Source: Effusibacillus consociatus (GTDB lineage Bacteria; Bacillota; Bacilli; Tumebacillales; Effusibacillaceae). From it: a stretch of 43,653 nt of DNA. A program made the translations under genes and the position numbers. Below are positions 8,341 through 15,525 of the stretch, in pieces. The notes below the pieces were generated by a model that saw only the letters and a list, made by a program, of their open reading frames with translations, was not told the origin of the DNA and made no database searches. The stretch lies in the NCBI RefSeq assembly GCF_042652925.1, contig NZ_JBHSHC010000053.1:1-43653 (forward strand). Reading direction: 5' to 3'. Numbering within the stretch: the first letter of the stretch is position 1; each line of letters begins with the position of its first letter.

Positions 8341-8403
8341 TCAAACAATTAAAATGTTATGATCTGTGGTGAGAAGAGTTAATTTCTGGGAGGGGGGCTT
8401 CCC

Positions 8404-9291
8404 GTGGCATCAAAAGCTCGAGCACTGCCAATCGCCTTTCTTACGGGAACTTCAAGCGGATTTGGCTTATTGACCAGTGTGGCTCTTGCGAAGGAAGGCT
8501 ATCAGGTAATCGCTTCAATGAGAAATCTCGAAAAGCGAAGCGGTTTGGAAGAGGCTGCTCACCAAGCGGGGGTTGCGGATCGAATTGAGATTGTGGAATT
8601 GGATGTAACCGATTTTTCAGCGATAGATCGAGTGATGGAAGATATGCTGGCTCGCTATGGCAGGATCGACCTGCTAATTAACAATGCGGGCTACGCTCAG
8701 GGCGGGTTTATAGAAGAGGTTTCAATGGAAGACTGGAGATGCCAGTTTGAGACGAATTTTTTTGGAGTGGTCGCGGTAACGAAAGCTGTGCTGCCTTCCA
8801 TGCGGGAACGAGGCAGCGGGACGATCGTAAATATAAGCAGTATCAGCGGACAAATCGGGATGCCAGTGATAGGTCCGTATGCGGCATCGAAGTTTGCATT
8901 GGAAGGGTTTAGCGAATCGCTTCGGCTCGAAGTGCTGCCCTTTGGGGTTCGGGTGATTCTGGTGGAGCCGGGCTCGTATAAAACCGAAATCTGGTCGAAA
9001 GGGTTCGAGTCGGTCAGTATGGATCCGGATTCCCCTTATTCGGATTACAAGAAGCGGATGCTGAAGAAAGTCAATCGTATTGTCGAGAGAGCAGGAGATC
9101 CTAATGAGGTGGTTAAGACCATCCTGCATGCGGTGAGGTCTCCGTATCCGGAGCTTCGTTATCCGGTGGGAAAAGCGGTCAAGACACAGATTCGACTCAA
9201 GCAGCTGATTCCTTGGAAGTGGATCGAAAAAAAGGTGGCCAGTCAATTTGGGTTTTCCGTACCGAATGGGAAATCAAGCTGGCATCAGTGA
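8404..9291 (+). CDS. SDR-family NAD(P)-dependent oxidoreductase
   Basis: This is a classical short-chain dehydrogenase/reductase of 295 residues. The cofactor loop is TGTSSGFG (residues 14-21), the NNAG motif is at 93-96, the catalytic Ser lies in NISSISGQ near residue 146, and YAASK (159-163) holds the catalytic Tyr and Lys. The PG motif is LVEPGSYKTE. The substrate cannot be told from sequence. The start is GTG 8404 behind GGGAGGGGGG. The VOC gene follows after 15 bases with its own ribosome site, so the two are probably cotranscribed. Confidence 0.9.
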   Translation: MASKARALPIAFLTGTSSGFGLLTSVALAKEGYQVIASMRNLEKRSGLEEAAHQAGVADRIEIVELDVTDFSAIDRVMEDMLARYGRIDLLINNAGYAQGGFIEEVSMEDWRCQFETNFFGVVAVTKAVLPSMRERGSGTIVNISSISGQIGMPVIGPYAASKFALEGFSESLRLEVLPFGVRVILVEPGSYKTEIWSKGFESVSMDPDSPYSDYKKRMLKKVNRIVERAGDPNEVVKTILHAVRSPYPELRYPVGKAVKTQIRLKQLIPWKWIEKKVASQFGFSVPNGKSSWHQ

Positions 9292-9306
9292 AATGGAGGT
9301 TCGAAG

Positions 9307-9678
9307 ATGGCGCTTTTTTCAAGAATCGATACGGTAATCCTTCGGGTCAAAAATATTAAAAAAGCTCGCCAATGGTATCAAGAAGTCCTGGAATTGAACC
9401 CTACATATGCGGGAGACTCAGATCATAGAATCGTAGTGTTTCGAGTGGGGGAAGAAACTCCGCTGACGATCTACGAATTGCATTCGGATGAAGTGAGGCC
9501 GGCAAAGCGGTTCTCCACCACATATCCGATCCTCTTTGTGGAAGATATAGAAGCAACTCATGCCAAGCTGAAAAGCCGAGGGGTTGAAGTAGAGGAACTT
9601 CAGGATGACGGCTCTGTAAAGTTTTTTGGATTTTACGATCCGGACGGCAATCGTCTGGAAGCTTGCCATTGGGAATAA
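9307..9678 (+). CDS. VOC-family (glyoxalase/bleomycin resistance fold) protein
   Basis: This is a 123-residue single VOC module pair: a first beta-alpha-beta unit (IDTVILRVKNIKKARQWYQ) and a second (TYPILFVEDIEATHAKLKSRG), ending in YDPDGNRLEACHW with the metal-ligand Glu position. The enzymatic role (isomerase, dioxygenase or sequestration) is not deducible. The ribosome site TGGAGG precedes ATG 9307. Confidence 0.85.
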   Translation: MALFSRIDTVILRVKNIKKARQWYQEVLELNPTYAGDSDHRIVVFRVGEETPLTIYELHSDEVRPAKRFSTTYPILFVEDIEATHAKLKSRGVEVEELQDDGSVKFFGFYDPDGNRLEACHWE

Positions 9679-9715
9679 TAAGGAAAAGAAAACCTTGAAG
9701 AAAGTGGGTTGCGGA

Positions 9716-10504
9716 ATGATTGAGTTCAAGCATGTTTCAAAAGTATATCCGAACGGGACTGTCGGACTGGACAATATCAATCTGACCATTCAGAAAGGTG
9801 AGTTTGTTGTAATAGTAGGGTTGTCAGGTGCGGGAAAATCGACGCTGCTGCGTTCCATCAATCGCCTGCATGATATTACGGAAGGGGAGATTCTGATTGA
9901 CGGCAAATCGATTACGGCTGCCAAGGGCCAGGAACTCCGTCATATCCGCCGTGATATCGGGATGATCTTCCAGAACTTTAACTTGGTCAAACGTTCGACT
10001 GTTGTCCGGAATGTTTTGTCGGGTCGGGTTGGATACCATTCTACTATGCGGACGTTATTGGGCTTATTCCCTAAAGAAGATGTTGAATTGGCGATGCGGG
10101 CTCTGGAGCGGGTCAATATCCGGGAAAAAGCGTACGAGCGCGCGGACCGGTTATCTGGAGGACAGCAACAGCGGGTATCGATTGCCCGGGCGTTAGCCCA
10201 AGAGCCGAAGATTATTCTGGCGGACGAGCCTGTGGCCTCCCTGGATCCCCTTACAACGAAACAAGTCATGGATGACCTGAAGCGAATCAATCAGGATTTG
10301 GGGATTACCACGGTAGTCAATCTTCACTTTGTGGACCTGGCTCGCGAATATGCAACACGAATTATTGGAATGCGAACGGGGAAGGTGGTCTTTGACGGTC
10401 CTGTCGAGGCAGCTGCCGACGAGATATTTGCTGATATCTATGGCCGCCCGATTAAAAAGGACGAGCTGTTGGGAGTAGAGAAGGAGCCAACGCTGGCATA
10501 TTAG
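9716..10504 (+). CDS. phnC: PhnC-type phosphonate/phosphate ABC transporter ATP-binding protein
   Basis: This is a 262-residue ABC ATPase matching the PhnC subfamily over its whole length: MIEFKHVSKVYPNG, Walker A GLSGAGKST, Q-loop IFQNFNLV, signature LSGGQQQRVSIARAL, Walker B IILADEPVASLDP, and the PhnC-like end IFADIYGRPIKKDELLG. I start at ATG 9716 because upstream codons lack a ribosome site and run into the previous gene. No phnD (binding protein) or phnE (permease) lies next to it, so its partners must be elsewhere or the gene is a remnant. Confidence 0.85.
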   Translation: MIEFKHVSKVYPNGTVGLDNINLTIQKGEFVVIVGLSGAGKSTLLRSINRLHDITEGEILIDGKSITAAKGQELRHIRRDIGMIFQNFNLVKRSTVVRNVLSGRVGYHSTMRTLLGLFPKEDVELAMRALERVNIREKAYERADRLSGGQQQRVSIARALAQEPKIILADEPVASLDPLTTKQVMDDLKRINQDLGITTVVNLHFVDLAREYATRIIGMRTGKVVFDGPVEAAADEIFADIYGRPIKKDELLGVEKEPTLAY

Positions 10505-10545
10505 AGATGTCAATTTTCAGACAGTCCCACAGGAGGAATTTGGCA

Positions 10546-12132
10546 ATGGATATGACAAAAACCAAACGGGTGGAAGTAGCCATTCTGGAAACAAGTGACG
10601 TCCACGGCCATATTCTGCCCATCCACTACGCGAACAATCAGCCGAATGAAGTTGGGCTTGCGAAAATCGGTACACTTATCAAGAAACTTCGACAACAGCA
10701 TGCCAATACAATCACGGTTGATAACGGGGATCTCATTCAAGGGACCCCATTGTCTTACTACCATGCCCGAATCGACAACAAACCGGTCGATCCTTTGGTA
10801 TTGGTCTTGAATCATCTGAAGTACGATGCGGCGGTCTTCGGAAACCATGAATTCAATTATGGGCAGGATGTACTCAAAAAAGCGGTTGCGGAATCGGAGT
10901 TCCCCTGGCTTTCCGCGAACATCACCAAAAGCGGGACGGAAGAACCTTATTACGGGAAACCGTACGTAATCAAGGAGCTTCCGTGTGGGGTTAAGGTGGG
11001 GATTTTGGGTTTAACGACCCAGTACATACCGAACTGGGAGAATCCGAATCATATTCAGGGAATCGATTTTCTTGATGCGGTGGAGACAGCAAAGAGATGG
11101 GTACCCATTTTGCGTGAACAGGAAAAAGCCGATCTGGTGATTGTCTCCTACCACGGCGGGTTTGAACGGGATGTGGAAACAGGGGAGCCGACTGAACAAA
11201 TAACGGGTGAAAATCAGGGATATCAGCTTTGTATGGAAGTTCCGGGAATTGATGTATTGTTGACAGGTCACCAGCATCGTTCCCTAGCGGGCAAGAAAAT
11301 CAACGGGGTAGTGATCGCGCAGCCGAGCCACCAGGCAAGGCATCTGGCCAAGGTTACGGTTGCCCTGGAAAACTCGCAGGGGCGTTGGAAAGTTGTCGGG
11401 AAAGACTCTGAGCTGCTGTCTGTCGAGGATGTGGCCCCGGACCCAACAATCCTTGAAATGGTCCGACCCTATGAAGAAAAAACTCAAGTATGGTTGGACA
11501 AGCCGATCGGGAAAATCAAAGGGGATATGCGGATTCACGATCCGCTGAAAATACGGCTCCGGGACAATGCTTTAATTGAGTTCATCAACAAAGTTCAGAT
11601 GGAAAACGCAAAGGTTGACATCTCAAACACCGCACTTTTTGACAATGAGTCCCCCGGTTTGAAATCGGATGTTACAATGCGGGACATTGTTGCGAACTAC
11701 ATCTACCCAAATACGCTTCGTGTTTTACGGGTCAAAGGAAAGGATATCAAAGACGCTTTGGAGCAGAGCGCTTCCTATTTTGCAACATATACCGGAGGAG
11801 AAATCACCGTCAATCCGTCCTTTACAACCCCGAAACCCCAGCATTACAACTACGACATGTGGGAAGGGATCGAGTACAAACTGAATATCTCCCGCCCTGT
11901 CGGGGAGCGGGTTGTGATGCTGCAGTACAAGGGGAAGCCGCTCGATCTGGAGGGCGACTATGAAGTCGTGATGAACAACTACCGGGCAGGTGGAGGGGGC
12001 AACTACTTCATGTTCCGGGGAAAAGAGGTCGTTCGGGACGTTCCGACCGATGTCTCCGAATTGATAGCCAATTATATTCTCGAGAGGGGAACGATTGAAG
12101 CCACGGTGGATCATAACTGGGAAGTCATCTGA
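10546..12132 (+). CDS. 5'-nucleotidase / 2',3'-cyclic phosphodiesterase family protein, no signal peptide
   Basis: This is a protein of about 528 residues with an N-terminal metallophosphoesterase domain (ETSDVHGHI, DNGDLIQGTP, FGNHEFNYG, SYHGG, LTGHQHR, the two-metal ligands) and a C-terminal 5'-nucleotidase domain (ALFDNESPG, YIYPNTLRVLRVKG, NNYRAGGGGNYFMF). It would hydrolyse nucleotides or related phosphate esters. UshA/YfkN-type relatives are usually exported, but here no signal peptide is visible with the start at ATG 10546 (AGGAGG nine bases upstream), so it may act in the cytoplasm. It follows phnC after about 40 bases, suggesting a phosphate-salvage pairing. Confidence 0.88.
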   Translation: MDMTKTKRVEVAILETSDVHGHILPIHYANNQPNEVGLAKIGTLIKKLRQQHANTITVDNGDLIQGTPLSYYHARIDNKPVDPLVLVLNHLKYDAAVFGNHEFNYGQDVLKKAVAESEFPWLSANITKSGTEEPYYGKPYVIKELPCGVKVGILGLTTQYIPNWENPNHIQGIDFLDAVETAKRWVPILREQEKADLVIVSYHGGFERDVETGEPTEQITGENQGYQLCMEVPGIDVLLTGHQHRSLAGKKINGVVIAQPSHQARHLAKVTVALENSQGRWKVVGKDSELLSVEDVAPDPTILEMVRPYEEKTQVWLDKPIGKIKGDMRIHDPLKIRLRDNALIEFINKVQMENAKVDISNTALFDNESPGLKSDVTMRDIVANYIYPNTLRVLRVKGKDIKDALEQSASYFATYTGGEITVNPSFTTPKPQHYNYDMWEGIEYKLNISRPVGERVVMLQYKGKPLDLEGDYEVVMNNYRAGGGGNYFMFRGKEVVRDVPTDVSELIANYILERGTIEATVDHNWEVI

Positions 12133-12140
12133 GATTAATG

Positions 12141-12187
12141 CAACAGGATGTGTCAAGTTCATACAGAGTCAAGGCCACATCCTGTTG
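12141..12187. terminator. Long stem between convergent genes
   Basis: CAACAGGATGTG (12141-12152) and CACATCCTGTTG (12176-12187) form a perfect 12-bp stem around a 23-base loop. No T-run follows on either strand. It lies between the nucleotidase gene and the convergent DUF2935 gene, where a bidirectional stop would be expected. Confidence 0.5.
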
Positions 12188-12201
12188 TCCGTGAACCGGT
12201 T

Positions 12202-12648
12202 TCAGGGGACAAGGGGGACATGGCTTCGCGGATAGACCAAAACTTGCACCGCACCGATGAAATATTCCGATTCACGCCGGATATGGTTAATCACTACATT
12301 AATTACCGGATTGGCTTTAATCGGGGCACTCATTGTCTGCAATTGATTCAGAAACTCTATAAATTGCAGGCTTTGCTCCAGGGCCATCCGAGTCAGGTTT
12401 ACAATTTCCGTATGCATCAAAGGAGTCGCAATTCCCCCGCCACGAACCAGACTTTCCGTATATCTCTGACTCATTCCTTGCATGCCGGCAAACGCTACTC
12501 CCCACGCTTTTAACTGTTCTGCAAATTGGGGTTCCAGATTGGGAGCCAATTGTTGTATGACAACAGTATGTTCCGATTCCTGCTGTTTCCAGAAATCAAT
12601 TTCATCAAGCACCCGCAGATCCATGTAGTGGCCATATGCAAAAAACAT
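12202..12648 (-). CDS. DUF2935-like helical protein
   Basis: This 148-residue, mostly helical protein resembles one unit of the DUF2935 family (ferritin-like bundle, found in spore formers). The repeat-type motif is DEIDFWKQQESEHTVVIQQL, with Glu and His that could bind metal, and a second helix pair around NHIRRESEYFIGAVQVL. The start is ATG 12648 (MFFAYGHYMDL) behind GAAGGGAGAG; a TTG further upstream is less likely. Function is unknown. Full DUF2935 proteins often have two such units, and this one has a single one. Confidence 0.65.
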   Translation of the reverse strand: MFFAYGHYMDLRVLDEIDFWKQQESEHTVVIQQLAPNLEPQFAEQLKAWGVAFAGMQGMSQRYTESLVRGGGIATPLMHTEIVNLTRMALEQSLQFIEFLNQLQTMSAPIKANPVINVVINHIRRESEYFIGAVQVLVYPRSHVPLVP

Positions 12649-12804
12649 TGTTGTCTCTCCCTTCAAAATCGTCAAACTATGGTATTCGTTTAAATGCCTA
12701 TGGGAGTAAGTCTATTGTAAAAATGGGCGGTTCCGAAAAGTGAATTCGTTCTGGCAGGAAGCGTTGGACAGGGGTACAATGAGGTTACAAAAGGAGGCGT
12801 TCCC

Positions 12805-13251
12805 TTGCTGATCAAACCCTTGCATGTTAATGTAATAGTGAAGGATCTGGACGAAATGCTTGACTTCTACCGCAATGTATTGGGGTTTGAAGTGATGGTG
12901 GAATCGGAGATTGCAAATGAAGCATTCTGCCAAGGCGTGGGACTTCCTGATGCTTCGGTCAAAATGGCTCATCTGCGGCTGCCGGGATCCGATTTTCGGG
13001 TGGAAATGTTTCAATACAACAATCTCGTACCGAATCCGCAATCGGCCGATTGGCTGAATCAGCAAGGATATCGGCATATTGCCTTCCAAGTTCACGATCT
13101 TGAGCAAGCATACCAGGAATTGATGAACCAGGGGGTACCGTTTGTTTCTCCGCCTTTGTTGGTGACGGAGTCCGGCTATGCAGCGGGAGTCCGTTTTTGT
13201 TGTTTGCGGGATCCGGAAGGAAATCTGATCGAACTGATTCAGAGACCTTGA
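12805..13251 (+). CDS. VOC-family protein
   Basis: This is a 148-residue vicinal-oxygen-chelate protein. The first unit is KPLHVNVIVKDLDEMLDFYR with His at the metal position; the second is GYRHIAFQVHDLEQAYQEL, ending in LRDPEGNLIELIQ with the Glu ligand. It uses a TTG start at 12805, seven bases after AAGGAGG. It resembles lactoylglutathione-lyase-like or dioxygenase-like VOC proteins, but the substrate is unknown. It stands alone, with a small unknown gene 39 bases downstream. Confidence 0.85.
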   Translation: MLIKPLHVNVIVKDLDEMLDFYRNVLGFEVMVESEIANEAFCQGVGLPDASVKMAHLRLPGSDFRVEMFQYNNLVPNPQSADWLNQQGYRHIAFQVHDLEQAYQELMNQGVPFVSPPLLVTESGYAAGVRFCCLRDPEGNLIELIQRP

Positions 13252-13290
13252 TGCGATAACGATCTCAAAGGTAAGGAAGGAAAATGTTCA

Positions 13291-13485
13291 ATGTCTAAAT
13301 CGGGATTTGTTCTGACCTGCAAATTAGAGGACGGTACGGAAGTGGCGGCTGAATTTGCCGATATTAACGACCGGGACGGATGCGATATCTCGTTGGGAAT
13401 GTATCGGGCGAATTTGGGACCGATTACGAGCGAAGTATGGGAGAAAATGGTCGGGAAATTTAACGGTACATTTCTGCACGAATGA
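13291..13485 (+). CDS. Small hypothetical protein (64 aa)
   Basis: This is an acidic, soluble-looking protein of 64 residues with no recognised family. The ribosome site GGAAGG is 10 bases before ATG 13291. Its sequence suggests a small beta-rich fold (FVLTCKLEDGTEVAAEFADI). It sits between a VOC gene and another small unknown gene, with spacing that allows cotranscription. Confidence 0.6.
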   Translation: MSKSGFVLTCKLEDGTEVAAEFADINDRDGCDISLGMYRANLGPITSEVWEKMVGKFNGTFLHE

Positions 13486-13570
13486 GGGGGTACCCTAACC
13501 GCAAGCACTCAAAGAGCACAAGTCGGCCCAAGGTACCCGAGGTGCCGGGGCCCGCTAAGGAGGGTACGAT

Positions 13571-13807
13571 ATGCAAGAAAATCCTGAAAAAGATCTGCAA
13601 TGGCTGGAAGAACATAAGGACGAACTGAAGCAGGAAATTGCGAATATCAAAGCAGCAGTCAAATCCACAAGCGGGGATGAAAAGCGGTTTGTCCCGTTGG
13701 CGGTTAACACGGAAGACGGGATCTCCTCAAACTATAACGCAAGTCTCCCGGGCACACCGAAATCATTAACCGGCTTCGACACAAAAGGAATGCAGCGATT
13801 GGATTAG
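13571..13807 (+). CDS. Small hypothetical protein (78 aa)
   Basis: The first half is a charged coiled-coil-like helix (KDLQWLEEHKDELKQEIANIKAAV) and the second half is Ser/Pro-rich and probably disordered. A strong AAGGAGGG ribosome site precedes ATG 13571 and a terminator follows. The upstream 85-base gap contains a GGGTACC...GGTACCC inverted repeat (13488-13494 and 13532-13538). Function is unknown. Confidence 0.6.
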   Translation: MQENPEKDLQWLEEHKDELKQEIANIKAAVKSTSGDEKRFVPLAVNTEDGISSNYNASLPGTPKSLTGFDTKGMQRLD

Positions 13808-13810
13808 CAG

Positions 13811-13840
13811 GGAGGGGCATGAGCCTCTCCTTCCTTTTTT
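13811..13840 (+). terminator. Rho-independent terminator
   Basis: GGAGGGGC (13811-13818) pairs with GCCTCTCC (13823-13830), with one G-T pair and a 4-base loop, followed by TTCCTTTTTT. It ends the small-protein unit. Confidence 0.85.
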
Positions 13841-13949
13841 GGTCGGTAGGAAATTATAAAATTTGTCCTATTCTGTTCTTACTCCCGAAAATATTATAGA
13901 ATAATCTTTTGGCAGCACTTGTTAGTGAAGTAAAAGGAGAGAACCAAAT

Positions 13950-14666
13950 ATGGAAAAATTGATGTTTCGTACATATGAAGAAGTAGAAAGCGCAGTTTAC
14001 GAAAAGGTTCGGGAGCGGATACTCAACGGTCGCTTTCTCACTACGCTGTTAAACGGGGAGTTCACTGAAGCCCAAATCAGGGAATTTGCCCTGCAATACA
14101 GTTATTACAGCCGGAATTTCCCGAGAGTCCTCGGAGCCGCGATCGCGGCTATGGAACCGCTTGACAAATGGTGGGTTTCGATCGCCGACAATCTTTGGGA
14201 TGAAGCGGGACGGGGCAATCCGAAAGGCTACCATTCCCGGTTGTTCAGAACTTTTTTGGAAACGGCCGCGCCCGATGTAGAGATCAGTGAGGAACATGTT
14301 CCGCATGTTCCTGTTGCTCCTGCTCCAAAGCAAGCGGTGGACACGTTTATCGGATTTTTGCGGAGCGCAACCCCACTGCAAGCGATGGCGGCAGTTGGAC
14401 TGGGATCGGAACTGTTTGCCGGAGAAGTGATGGGGCTAATCGGCCAAGGATTGAAGCACCCGAATTATAACAAGACGCGAAAATTGAACGTAACGTTCTG
14501 GATAGCTCATGCGGATTCACACGAACCGCGTCATTATCAGCTTTGTAAAGATATTTTGGTTGGATTTACAGATCCGGAAGATCTGGAAACGATGTATCGA
14601 GCAGGCGTAGCCATGGCGATGTCAGAGGCCGATTTCTATGACGGGATTTACGACTCCATCGTATAA
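13950..14666 (+). CDS. Heme-oxygenase-fold iron-containing redox enzyme (HDO/CADD-like)
   Basis: This 238-residue all-helical protein belongs to the TenA/PqqC/CADD superfamily, members of which use a di-iron centre for unusual oxidations. Candidate ligands are E85 and H95 (in WDEAGRGNPKGYH), E159 (LFAGEVMG) and the cluster HADSHEPRH at 187-195. CADD-type enzymes usually show H-x3-D-x2-H in the last helix; here the spacing is H-x3-H-E-x2-H, so the ligand set needs modelling. The start is ATG 13950 behind AAAGGAGAG. A coat-protein gene lies downstream. Reaction and substrate are unknown; a CADD-like role in p-aminobenzoate formation is only one option. Confidence 0.75.
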   Translation: MEKLMFRTYEEVESAVYEKVRERILNGRFLTTLLNGEFTEAQIREFALQYSYYSRNFPRVLGAAIAAMEPLDKWWVSIADNLWDEAGRGNPKGYHSRLFRTFLETAAPDVEISEEHVPHVPVAPAPKQAVDTFIGFLRSATPLQAMAAVGLGSELFAGEVMGLIGQGLKHPNYNKTRKLNVTFWIAHADSHEPRHYQLCKDILVGFTDPEDLETMYRAGVAMAMSEADFYDGIYDSIV

Positions 14667-14722
14667 CATCTGGAGATCTGGGGCACTCTAGCGCAGGAGG
14701 AATTCAGCAAAGGAGTGTTACT

Positions 14723-15301
14723 ATGCCGTTTGGTGCACATGAAACAATGGAAGTTCATGAGATTCTGTCCGAGAAGAAAGGCATGATTGAACATTTTTCG
14801 ATGTATGAGCAGCAGTGCCAAGATCCGAATCTGCGGGAAATGCTGCACCGCCACATTCAATCGGCAATCCAGGGGTACAACCAGTTGATTTCTTACACGC
14901 ATGATTACCAAACAGCACAAGCGAAAATGATGCCGATGCATGCAGCCCATAATCATGATATTCGGTATGGACTCCACAACCCTTCGCCCACTGCTCCGCA
15001 AATGGGAACCGCGCGGATGAATGATCAATCGATTGCGGGGTCAGTGCTCAGTGCCCATAAAAATTCCGCCAAGAATCAAATGAGTGCAGCCCTGGAATGT
15101 GCGGACCCCAACGTACGTCAGATGCTGGTGAACGGTTCTGTGATGTGCGCGAATGAGGCCTACGAAGTGTTCAACTATATGAACCATCGCGGATGGTATC
15201 AAGTTCCCACAATGAATGATCATACTGCCAAGACGATGCTGCATCATTACCAACCGATCCCGCAGGGGACTATGGGCGGAATGGGAACGGATATGATGTA
15301 A
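14723..15301 (+). CDS. CotF-family spore coat protein
   Basis: This is a 192-residue protein with two ferritin-like helical units typical of the CotF/PF07875 coat family: HEILSEKKGMIEHFSMYEQ followed by LREMLHRHIQSAIQGYNQL, and later SVLSAHKNSAKNQMSAALEC followed by VRQMLVNGSVMCANEAYEVF. It is rich in Met, His and Gln toward the end, as coat proteins often are. The start is ATG 14723 behind AAAGGAG. It indicates an endospore-forming host; no sporulation sigma-factor promoter was identified with confidence. Confidence 0.82.
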   Translation: MPFGAHETMEVHEILSEKKGMIEHFSMYEQQCQDPNLREMLHRHIQSAIQGYNQLISYTHDYQTAQAKMMPMHAAHNHDIRYGLHNPSPTAPQMGTARMNDQSIAGSVLSAHKNSAKNQMSAALECADPNVRQMLVNGSVMCANEAYEVFNYMNHRGWYQVPTMNDHTAKTMLHHYQPIPQGTMGGMGTDMM

Positions 15302-15317
15302 GATGTTAGCAGCACGG

Positions 15318-15350
15318 GATCAGCCGGAATAACTGGCTGATCCAATTTTT
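15318..15350 (+). terminator. Rho-independent terminator after the coat-protein gene
   Basis: GATCAGCC (15318-15325) and GGCTGATC (15335-15342) form a perfect 8-bp stem, followed by CAATTTTT. Confidence 0.88.
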
Positions 15351-15426
15351 GGGAACTTCAGCGGAATCGGGCGTTATCATGGCCCCGAGGGCTCTAAAGC
15401 AAAATTTTGTAATTTTACAGAAATCT

Positions 15427-15459
15427 GGTCTAGAAATATATTTCCTAGACCGATTTTTT
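15427..15459 (+). terminator. Second terminator-like hairpin
   Basis: GGTCTAG (15427-15433) pairs with CTAGACC (15445-15451), followed by GATTTTTT. It lies between the coat-protein terminator and the promoter of the GAF-GGDEF gene, insulating it from upstream transcription. Confidence 0.7.
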
Positions 15460-15467
15460 GGTATAAT
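15459..15467 (+). promoter_or_regulatory. Extended -10 promoter for the GAF-GGDEF gene
   Basis: TGGTATAAT is a consensus extended -10 (TGnTATAAT) at 15459-15467, about 60 bases before the start codon. A -35 element is not clear, as expected for this promoter type. The upstream edge abuts the T-tract of a terminator. Confidence 0.65.
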
Positions 15468-15525
15468 ATTTTTTAGCTCGAAATAAATTCTCAATTTATG
15501 GGATCATGAAAACGAGGGAATAGGC

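Noticed and set aside
8722..9246. Minus-strand open frame of 174 codons
   Set aside because: It is antisense to the SDR gene, whose motifs are intact.
12148..12513. Plus-strand open frame of 121 codons
   Set aside because: It is antisense to the DUF2935 gene, has no ribosome site, and its sequence looks like a mirror product of that gene.
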